Shown in pieces: positions 46,493-53,010 of a DNA stretch of 64,000 nucleotides (the first letter of the stretch is position 1; each line of letters opens with the position of its first letter). Made by a program: the position numbers and the translations under genes. Source of the stretch: Streptococcus infantis SK970 (GTDB lineage Bacteria; Bacillota; Bacilli; Lactobacillales; Streptococcaceae); the NCBI GenBank assembly GCA_000223255.2, contig AFUT01000004.1:89630-153629 (forward strand), read 5' to 3'. The notes under the pieces were generated by a model that was not told the DNA's origin, ran no database searches, and worked only from the letters and a program-made list of their open reading frames with translations.

Positions 46493-47307
46493 GCTACCTC
46501 TCCTTCTAACACATTCAAAATATTTTCATATACGTAGTTTATATTATCATAAAACTTTTGATGTGTCTCTTTTTGGTTAGCTGTCATCTCTTCATACTGC
46601 TCAAAGACACTCTGACTGATCACAAGACTCTTGGCCATGAGCTCTTTCTCCTGGATAGAACCCAGGTAAGCCTGATCTTCTTCAACAACTTCTAAAAATT
46701 GTTTGCAGGTGTCTGTTACATTGTTTCCAACGTACTTAATCTTATTCCCAATAAGATAAGGTTCTGCTTTAACATAGCTTTTCTTAGTAATAACTTCGAT
46801 AGCTTCGCTCTTAATGAAATCTACAAAATTTTTCAAAGATAACCAGGCACGAAAACCATTAAGAGAGGCATCAGAAACAGCTAAGACAATATCTGATACG
46901 GCTATAAAATTAGCTGTAACTAGGCTCTCGTCATTGTGCGTATCAATCAGAATGACATCAAATTGTGCTTCTAACTCCTCGTAATGTTCGCTAAACCACA
47001 TAAACAACTGGAGATATTTGTTGTTTCGACTAGCCAGATCTAACTGCTCATCTGTCAAACGCTCATCACCACAAATCAAACTGAGATTTTTTGATATTGG
47101 AACAATTTCGTACTCTCCAGTCGTAAATATATCATAGACGGTTTTCTCACATTTTACATCAAATGTTCTTGTCAAATTGCATTCCCAAGCTCCATCAATG
47201 AGTAGTGTTCTAAGCCCCTTAACACGTGCCAACCAATCCCCTTCATTAAAGGTATCTGTAGTCTTACCACCGCCACCTTTTCCTAAGTTTGTTGTCTGAA
47301 TCTTCAT
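46489..47307 (-). CDS. ParA family ATPase
   Basis: 272 residues. The deviant Walker A GKGGGGKTT (residues 9-17) keeps both lysines. The Walker A' region reads LLIDGAWECNLT, where LLIDxDPQxNLT is usual: the second Asp, Pro and Gln are changed. Walker B is VILIDTHNDES. It has AAGGAGGG before the ATG and a perfect consensus promoter. With the RHH protein it should segregate a circular form of the element or place it on the nucleoid; the altered A' box could affect ATP use. Confidence 0.88.
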   Translation of the reverse strand: MKIQTTNLGKGGGGKTTDTFNEGDWLARVKGLRTLLIDGAWECNLTRTFDVKCEKTVYDIFTTGEYEIVPISKNLSLICGDERLTDEQLDLASRNNKYLQLFMWFSEHYEELEAQFDVILIDTHNDESLVTANFIAVSDIVLAVSDASLNGFRAWLSLKNFVDFIKSEAIEVITKKSYVKAEPYLIGNKIKYVGNNVTDTCKQFLEVVEEDQAYLGSIQEKELMAKSLVISQSVFEQYEEMTANQKETHQKFYDNINYVYENILNVLEGEVA

Positions 47308-47336
47308 GATTCCCTCCTTGGATAATTGTATATTTT

Positions 47337-47357
47337 GTTATATAACTTTTTATATAC
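47337..47357 (+). promoter_or_regulatory. Element motif, copy 2 (parA operator position)
   Basis: GTTATATAACTTTTTATATAC lies just downstream of the parA -10 (47361-47366), over the expected transcription start, a typical repressor site. Confidence 0.65.
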
Positions 47358-47360
47358 TTA

Positions 47361-47389
47361 ATTATACCTAAAACAACTTTACTTGTCAA
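47361..47389 (-). promoter_or_regulatory. parA promoter, perfect consensus
   Basis: Minus-strand TTGACA (plus 47384-47389), 17-bp spacer, TATAAT (plus 47361-47366). A promoter this strong usually needs a repressor; the motif at 47337-47357 fits. Confidence 0.88.
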
Positions 47390-47396
47390 TATAAAA

Positions 47397-47424
47397 GCAC
47401 AAAAAGTTATATAACTTTTTGTGC
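47397..47424. repeat. 28-bp perfect palindrome (element motif, copy 3)
   Basis: Centred on AGTTATATAACT with AAAA/TTTT flanks and GCAC/GTGC ends. It begins 6 bp after the stop of the 47431 gene. On the minus strand it is followed by TTTTAT, so it can act as a terminator as well as a protein-binding site, directly upstream of the parA -35. Confidence 0.75.
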
Positions 47425-47430
47425 AACTTG

Positions 47431-48021
47431 TTATCCGTATGTACCACCTATATTTCCACCAACATAGGCTTTTAGCTGGATTTGTTGAACCGTAGTATTG
47501 AAATTTCCAACGAAATAGCTGTTCTCTTCTCCATTCTTAGTTAGAACAACCAAAAATTGAATCACATCATCTGATTCAGTTGGCATCACTTCCAATTGTT
47601 TAGGTTGAAAATCATACTGATTCGTCAGAAGAGCCATCGCAAAGGTTTGAACCATCGCATTCTGTGTCATAGATAAATGATTCTCGATTGTTCCCTTGAC
47701 ATTTGGCAGAAAATTCGTCTTTTTTATATCTGCTACCGCTTCTTCAAAGGCTTTTAACACTTCTTTTTTGTCTTCTGAGCTTGCCTCTACGTAGGGGCGT
47801 TCTAGTTTTAACTTAGCTGTCCGATAATTCTTCTCGTCTGCTGTTTCTTCTTTGGAAGACGGCTCGTTTTGAGTGGTTCCTGAAGAACTCACCTGTGCAG
47901 CTTCTTCTATTTTAGTTTGTTGAGATGGCCTGAAACTCGATACAATCCCTATTCCTGCCAAAATCAATAGAATACCTACTACAATCGATACAACCATATT
48001 CTCCTTTATCCAATCAATCAT
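47431..48021 (-). CDS. Bitopic membrane protein of the transfer module
   Basis: 196 residues. One N-terminal helix (VVSIVVGILLILAGIGIVSS, about 9-30), a Ser/Thr/Gln/Glu linker, then an outside domain from about 75 with NYRTAKLKLERPYVEAS and YFVGNFNTTVQQIQLKAYVG. The plan (in-out anchor plus NTF2-like-sized outer domain) resembles TcpC/VirB8-like or TrsH-like proteins of Gram-positive transfer systems. Its place just after the CHAP-lysozyme supports this. Family not certain. Good SD (AAAGGAGG). Confidence 0.6.
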   Translation of the reverse strand: MIDWIKENMVVSIVVGILLILAGIGIVSSFRPSQQTKIEEAAQVSSSGTTQNEPSSKEETADEKNYRTAKLKLERPYVEASSEDKKEVLKAFEEAVADIKKTNFLPNVKGTIENHLSMTQNAMVQTFAMALLTNQYDFQPKQLEVMPTESDDVIQFLVVLTKNGEENSYFVGNFNTTVQQIQLKAYVGGNIGGTYG

Positions 48022-48035
48022 TTTATATCCTCCTT

Positions 48036-49442
48036 TTAATTTGAACTTAATTTAGCTTCTCTGTCATCTGGATAAGCAAAAGAGATTACCTGTTCTTGTT
48101 GTTGTGATTTAGTCCAAATACGATAATTCCATGTATATGGAGTTTTGAACTGATCCCAACCACTCAGAGGTGTATTTTGTTCTACAAATAAGATAGAGCC
48201 ATTCTCGAAAACATGACATACAATTCCAGTATGACCATATCCTCCACCTCCTACCTGTGTAGAAAAAATAGCGCCTCTTTTGGGTGTAGCCTTAACTGAA
48301 TTTCCAAATATTGATGCCCATGCTGCTGCCTGATCTTTCCCATTACCTTGAACTGAACCAGAATGCCCCCATAAGTGATTTCCAATACTAATTGTAAGAT
48401 TCACACATTGTCCAGCATACTCGTCACTTCCAGGATTATACCATCCTGTAGACTTAGCATAATCCATACCTAAGCTCTTAGGATCAATAATGAATGGTTT
48501 CAAGCTATCTGGTAAGTCTTCTGGTTTATACCCCCATGCAGTCGCATCTGAAGGGACAGTTCCCGTTCCATCGGTGCTGCTACCTGACTCACCACATCCA
48601 CTTTTTTCAGCTGAAGAAGACACCGCACTATCTGAAGAACTGACATCTTGTGTACTGGATCCTTCATATGGCTTCTCACCATGAGCAGCAATAGCTTCCT
48701 TATCAAGCCACTGATACTTCGTACCTAGCTTTTGGTACATATCAGTTAGTTTGCTCTTATAAGTACCATCTGTAGCCCATCCACCATCTGCTATAGCAGA
48801 TAGGCTAGCAATACCATTTGTATTGTTTATAGCCCCTTTATAAAGCGTCTGGTGAGCCATAAACTCAGCTTTCCCTACAATCCCAGCCTCATAGCTAGAG
48901 AACCAGGTATAAGCTCCTCCTGTGCCATCTCCAACATTTGCTCCAGGCTTTGTTCCTGTTAGGTCAACACTGTCTTCACCATACGTCGCAAGAGTAACTG
49001 GAAAATTACTTTTGCTAGAGGTTTTAACACCTCCCATATTGTGAGCTTTCCAGAAGGAAGTACCATTGGGATTCGTAAAATTGAACCCATTCTCTATCAT
49101 TGTTTGAGTGATAGAGGCTGAAGGTAGGAAACCTCCTGCCTTCCAAGACAAGATATAGGCTTCCTTATGCTTTTTTACAAAGTCATCAATGGAACCATCA
49201 GCTGAAGAAACTGTTGAATCGCTAGTTGAAGATGTTGTTTCTACAGCACCACAATCATTTCTTCCATTATTGGTTACAGCTCCCATTATTCCAACTAACA
49301 TGGTTATCCCGACATTGACAAGTAATAGAAGAGCTACAAGAGGGATGAGGATCTTCAGTTTAAATATTTTTTCATGGATACCTCGCTTATCTACCACAAT
49401 CCTAATATTGTTCGCAAAATTCCATAAAAAACTAAAATACAA
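48036..49442 (-). CDS. Conjugation peptidoglycan hydrolase (lysozyme-like plus CHAP)
   Basis: 468 residues as read from a TTG at 49442; a GTG about 15 codons later is an alternative. A transmembrane helix (LIPLVALLLLVNVGITMLVG) is followed by a glucosaminidase/lysozyme-like domain (AGGFLPSASITQTMIENGFN, with the likely catalytic Glu), a Ser/Gly linker, and a C-terminal CHAP amidase domain with Cys in YAGQCVNLT and His in GYGHTGIVCHV. It opens the cell wall for the transfer channel, like TrsG/TraG-type hydrolases. It overlaps the small gene upstream by 11 bp. Confidence 0.9.
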   Translation of the reverse strand: MYFSFLWNFANNIRIVVDKRGIHEKIFKLKILIPLVALLLLVNVGITMLVGIMGAVTNNGRNDCGAVETTSSTSDSTVSSADGSIDDFVKKHKEAYILSWKAGGFLPSASITQTMIENGFNFTNPNGTSFWKAHNMGGVKTSSKSNFPVTLATYGEDSVDLTGTKPGANVGDGTGGAYTWFSSYEAGIVGKAEFMAHQTLYKGAINNTNGIASLSAIADGGWATDGTYKSKLTDMYQKLGTKYQWLDKEAIAAHGEKPYEGSSTQDVSSSDSAVSSSAEKSGCGESGSSTDGTGTVPSDATAWGYKPEDLPDSLKPFIIDPKSLGMDYAKSTGWYNPGSDEYAGQCVNLTISIGNHLWGHSGSVQGNGKDQAAAWASIFGNSVKATPKRGAIFSTQVGGGGYGHTGIVCHVFENGSILFVEQNTPLSGWDQFKTPYTWNYRIWTKSQQQEQVISFAYPDDREAKLSSN

Positions 49443-49641
49443 TAAACCCTATGCTTATTTTCTTGAGACCGTTCAAAAACTCCTTATCTCGTTCCTTTTG
49501 CGCTTCTAGGCGCTTTGGATCAGATTCTCCCTCTGAAGCGAAATAATCTCTTTCTTGTTTCATGCGATATTTACGAATCAACACATATTGATCAAATCTC
49601 TGCTTAGTCCTTGCAATCATTCCTAGTTTATTTTTGGCCAT
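49432..49641 (-). CDS. Small charged transfer-module protein, unrecognised
   Basis: 69 residues, MAKNKLGMIARTKQRFDQYV to LKKISIGFIVF; very rich in Lys, Arg and Glu, helical. GAAAGGAAG precedes the ATG. It sits between the VirB4-like and CHAP genes, in the place of trsF in pSK41-type clusters, though no similarity is claimed. Confidence 0.55.
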   Translation of the reverse strand: MAKNKLGMIARTKQRFDQYVLIRKYRMKQERDYFASEGESDPKRLEAQKERDKEFLNGLKKISIGFIVF

Positions 49642-49660
49642 CCTGGTTTATCTTCCTTTC

Positions 49661-51607
49661 TTATTCAATACCGCCATAGCGCTCAACTTCAGGTGCTAAT
49701 AACTGTTGGTTAAATACTAGATTTCCAACTCCTGCAATGTTCATGAATAACTGCCCTTTCACCAGACGAGGCAAAGTCTCTAGTTCAGACTGATTCATTG
49801 AGCCAGATAAGGCGTTAGCTAGTAGAGGCACACTGGTTTCATCCGTCTGAGCAAAAACTCTATATTGCATCAGACCAAAAATCCTCTGAACTGCAGTCAC
49901 ATACGGATCCTTATGAGTACCGATACCTGTCTCAAACAGAATCCCACGTAGTGAATTAACAGACAATACAACACCAGCAAAGTTTTCCCCCATTGTATCG
50001 ATCATATCAGCCAGGAGATTAACACTACTTTCATGTTTTGGATTAATGAGTGTCTGTGCCCCACTAATATTAACAATATAGTGTTGCATATCCATCTCCG
50101 TTAGGTCAGATCGTTTCTTCAGTAGTTGCTTACAACGTTTTCCGTTATTAACAATATCAGCTGAGACAAGTGAAAGAACAGAAAATATCTGAACATTTAA
50201 CAAATGAGGGGCGTTCTTCAACCCTGAGAAGTCAAATGTTACAACTTGCTCTGAAGAGATATCTTGAAATTCGGTTGTTCCCTCGAAAATTTCTGCGTTT
50301 GTTGTCAATAGTTCGTTAAACGTATTGTAAATACGCTTAACAGCCTTGTGCTCGGCTTCATCCGCACTAGTTTGTTCCAGTCGACGTTTGTAGGCATCAA
50401 CAAACAAAATAAAATCAGACAGAATGGGATACTCTTCCTTCACAATATCCGTCGCTTTCAGTTTTTCTGGATTCAACGAAGGATTTCGAGCCCACAACTC
50501 TTCTTCAATGTAAAAATCATTCAGGAGAGTTCCAAATGTGATTAAATCATCTCCTGTCACTTCATTATTCAGGAGTTTATAGATACTCTTCAGTTTCTCG
50601 ATATGAAGGTTGTAAGATTTCTTCTTATCGATTTCAGTTCCTGCTTCGTTGGTTACTGTTGGAAATACCTGGAAGATATTGATACGGTTAGCCTCTCCTG
50701 ATAAATCAAGAATCAATCCATGTTGTTTTCGTGTCTGATCAAGAAACTGGCCAGTAGCATCAAAGTTACGAATATAATGCCCCTTCGCATAGAGACCGTC
50801 TGTGTGTTTCATAAGAAAAGATCGCTGTCCCATCTTTGGATTTCCAGATAGGATCATAAAGGATCGTGTTCTTTTCTCGTCACGTTCTAGAAAATTGAAA
50901 TTTACCGCTCCGTTCGTTGGAGTCCATCCAAGATAGAAGCCTTTCTCATCTTCTAGCTTCGTATGATTAAAGAAATATCCACCAGCTATTGAGTGAGCTG
51001 GAGTCGGTATCCCTCTTCGATGATTGGGTAAATCAATCTGATATTCAGCTGGAATAAATGGGGCATGGTATTCAAAATCTAATTCTCCTGATAGAATGGT
51101 GGATTTGAATTTCGACGTTTTGTCCTTGACTTCTTCAACCTTCTTAAATAATTCTTCTTTGGTTGATGCAAATACAAAGACACGAATATACATCCCATAC
51201 ATAGCTATATTTCGCTTATCAATTTCACGGCTTAGTTTATTAAGATTATCAATCTCATCTAGTTCTTTCCGATTATTGGTTAATTTGCTATTGTTTGTAA
51301 TCCGTGTTGACTTCTCTTCAATAGAGTCCTCAATCTCTTTTTGAAGTTGTCTATTATCCTCCTTGTACAGTGACAGGAAAGAACGTGTTCCAGGAATCAA
51401 CAACAATTCGGAAAGCCAAAAACGATCCATTCCCTCAGTTGGATACTCATAATAGTGTAAGACCGTATGGTATCCATCTCCGCTTATCCAGGAGCGGTCA
51501 TCCTTTTGAAAATCAATATTTCCTTGCGGTTGAATCTGGCTAAGAAAGGCAAGGTCATATCCTTCATTTTTTAGTTGTCTTTGTCTACGTTTTGATAAAT
51601 CAGGCAT
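49661..51607 (-). CDS. VirB4/TrsE-like type IV secretion protein with degenerate ATPase motifs
   Basis: 648 residues from MPDLSKRRQRQLKNEGYDL at 51607, with AGGAG seven bases upstream. Layout and phrases such as HSIAGGYFFNHTKLEDEKG, YIRNFDATGQFLDQTRKQHG, GLILDLSGE and NAEIFEGTTEFQDISSEQV mark a VirB4/TrsE-type protein. The Walker A site reads SGNPKMGQRSF, with Gln-Arg where GK[S/T] is expected. The Walker B site reads HYIVNISGAQTLINP, with no Asp-Glu pair. It may therefore be a structural, non-hydrolysing VirB4. It follows the TrsD-like gene by 10 bp. Confidence 0.83.
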   Translation of the reverse strand: MPDLSKRRQRQLKNEGYDLAFLSQIQPQGNIDFQKDDRSWISGDGYHTVLHYYEYPTEGMDRFWLSELLLIPGTRSFLSLYKEDNRQLQKEIEDSIEEKSTRITNNSKLTNNRKELDEIDNLNKLSREIDKRNIAMYGMYIRVFVFASTKEELFKKVEEVKDKTSKFKSTILSGELDFEYHAPFIPAEYQIDLPNHRRGIPTPAHSIAGGYFFNHTKLEDEKGFYLGWTPTNGAVNFNFLERDEKRTRSFMILSGNPKMGQRSFLMKHTDGLYAKGHYIRNFDATGQFLDQTRKQHGLILDLSGEANRINIFQVFPTVTNEAGTEIDKKKSYNLHIEKLKSIYKLLNNEVTGDDLITFGTLLNDFYIEEELWARNPSLNPEKLKATDIVKEEYPILSDFILFVDAYKRRLEQTSADEAEHKAVKRIYNTFNELLTTNAEIFEGTTEFQDISSEQVVTFDFSGLKNAPHLLNVQIFSVLSLVSADIVNNGKRCKQLLKKRSDLTEMDMQHYIVNISGAQTLINPKHESSVNLLADMIDTMGENFAGVVLSVNSLRGILFETGIGTHKDPYVTAVQRIFGLMQYRVFAQTDETSVPLLANALSGSMNQSELETLPRLVKGQLFMNIAGVGNLVFNQQLLAPEVERYGGIE

Positions 51608-51617
51608 TCTATCTCTC

Positions 51618-52265
51618 CTACACTTTCTCATTCATATTGTTGTATTGCTTTATAATCTGAATTTTCTTCCTGTAGCTGATATCTTGTGGAACAAAATCAT
51701 TATTTCCATAGGTTTTTGCCTTACGAACCAATTCGTCCAATTCGCTTGTTGTAGGTGCAAATAGCCACAGTATAAACTCTGTATTATAAACTTCTTGTCG
51801 GATGCTTTCTTCAACTTTAATTTGGCTTTGAAGCCAAATTTCACGATCCTTGAGTTGTAAAAAACGTCTATCATTTACTGATAACTTGGACATATCTTGT
51901 CGCACTAAATCCAAATGATGACGCAAATCTGAAATTTGAGTGTCTGTATTTGTTGGCAAAGTTGTCGTCTCCACTTGGATATTCGGTCCAAATCGAGTCA
52001 ACCAGGTTTCAAAATTTTCAATGGTTCTCATAACTTCGTTGTAAGACATCGATCCTAAATCTTTACCTGGTATCTCCATCAGCTGCAAGTAGCCATAATC
52101 AACTAACTGGATATAAGCCTGGCTGTTCGGAATGATTGATTTTACATCTAACAACTCAACGCAAGAATGTAAATCAAAATATTCCTGCGTTTGTTTCTTT
52201 GTTTCTTGAATACGTCCCAGAGGGCGTTTCTCGTTTTTTGAGGGTTGAATTTGTTTAATCGCCAT
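51618..52265 (-). CDS. TrsD-like transfer protein
   Basis: 215 residues, MAIKQIQPSKNEKRPLGRIQ. The middle YIQLVDYGYLQLMEIPGKDL looks like the N-terminal strand region of VirB4, and WLFAPTTSELDELVRKAKTY like its following segment. In pSK41-type plasmids a protein of this size (TrsD) lies between TrsC and TrsE, as here. It may supply the N-terminal part of a split VirB4. Its start overlaps the PrgI stop (TAATG). Confidence 0.7.
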   Translation of the reverse strand: MAIKQIQPSKNEKRPLGRIQETKKQTQEYFDLHSCVELLDVKSIIPNSQAYIQLVDYGYLQLMEIPGKDLGSMSYNEVMRTIENFETWLTRFGPNIQVETTTLPTNTDTQISDLRHHLDLVRQDMSKLSVNDRRFLQLKDREIWLQSQIKVEESIRQEVYNTEFILWLFAPTTSELDELVRKAKTYGNNDFVPQDISYRKKIQIIKQYNNMNEKV

Positions 52266-52573
52266 TATGGTTTTCTCCTTCTGATATAATTCAAGCTAAT
52301 ATAACGTTTTCTTCTTCGTCTGAAGAAGAGAAACATGCTGTGCCAATTCTTTTTGCCACCGTTGGCAGGCAATACAAGATATAAACTCATAACTGGTGTC
52401 AACAAAATGAATGCGAACATCTGTATCCACTGGCTTTTAGGAAAGATTTTTAAGCCAACGCTCAAAGCGATTACTCCAGTAATTCCTACAAAAGCAATAT
52501 CTAGGATAAGAAGCCCTATAATCTTGATTTTGGCATAGATATCTCTAGGTACACCGTATTTTTCACCGTACAT
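52265..52573 (-). CDS. PrgI/TrsC-like membrane protein
   Basis: 102 residues from MYGEKYGVPRDIYAKIKIIG at 52573, which has AAGGAG seven bases upstream; a start at 52606 would overlap the promoter -10. Two hydrophobic helices (LLILDIAFVGITGVIALSVG and WIQMFAFILLTPVMSLYLVL) and a basic tail fit the PrgI/TrsC family of Gram-positive transfer channels. First gene of the core transfer operon. Confidence 0.8.
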   Translation of the reverse strand: MYGEKYGVPRDIYAKIKIIGLLILDIAFVGITGVIALSVGLKIFPKSQWIQMFAFILLTPVMSLYLVLPANGGKKNWHSMFLFFRRRRKRYISLNYIRRRKP

Positions 52574-52606
52574 TAATTTCTCCTTTATATTTGTTTTGAC
52601 ACTCAC

Positions 52607-52645
52607 ATTATAATGAATAAACGAAAATATCTTTTAAAGGGACAA
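52607..52645 (-). promoter_or_regulatory. Promoter of the PrgI-VirB4 operon with conserved upstream box
   Basis: -10 TATAAT (plus 52607-52612) on the minus strand, no consensus -35, and the box TTGTCCCTTTAA (plus 52634-52645) 21 bp upstream of the -10. The same box and spacing occur at 55282-55321 and 59371-59410. Confidence 0.7.
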
Positions 52646-52680
52646 TAGCATTTTTGCCATTATCTTTCAGGAAGTAATTA

Positions 52681-52707
52681 CACAAAAAGTTATATACTTT
52701 TTTGCAC
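52681..52707. promoter_or_regulatory. Element motif, copy 4
   Basis: CACAAAAAGTTATATAC followed by TTTTTTGCAC, a near-palindrome close to copy 3. It lies between the BRCT terminator and the conserved box of the PrgI promoter. Confidence 0.6.
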
Positions 52708-52708
52708 A

Positions 52709-52738
52709 ATAAAAGAAGCCTCAATCTTGAGACTTCTT
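52709..52738 (-). terminator. Terminator at the end of the BRCT gene
   Basis: Minus-strand GAAG(T)CTCAA and TTGAG(G)CTTC stem followed by TTTTATT; the first arm overlaps the last codons. Confidence 0.75.
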
Positions 52739-53002
52739 AACTAAATCAAAGAATGATTCTTCAGAAAGAAAAGTAATCAATTGGCCTTCTGATAGTCTTC
52801 TAAGCGCTGCATCATGCTTCTTAGAACTTTTATCTGGATCAAAAAGATTCAACTGCTTGTGTCCTACAACCAATATATCTGTCCTAGAAGACACATAGTT
52901 TTGCACGACAGCCCCTTTACTTTCTAAAAATCGTATGGCTTCTTCTCGAGTTAGAGGACGTAAGCTTCCTGTGATAACAATATTCTTCCCTGTTAAATCC
53001 AT
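52721..53002 (-). CDS. Stand-alone BRCT-domain protein
   Basis: 93 residues made of one BRCT domain, as at the C terminus of NAD-dependent DNA ligase: LTGKNIVITGSLRPLTREEA, FLESKGAVVQNYVSSRTDIL, VVGHKQLNLF, then a helix and a final LITFLSEESFFDLV. BRCT domains bind DNA ends, nicks or phosphopeptides. A single BRCT protein between TrbL-like and PrgI genes is unusual and may act on the nicked or single-stranded transfer DNA (inference). It follows the TrbL-like gene by 8 bp. Confidence 0.85.
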   Translation of the reverse strand: MDLTGKNIVITGSLRPLTREEAIRFLESKGAVVQNYVSSRTDILVVGHKQLNLFDPDKSSKKHDAALRRLSEGQLITFLSEESFFDLVKKSQD

Positions 53003-53010
53003 AATTCATC

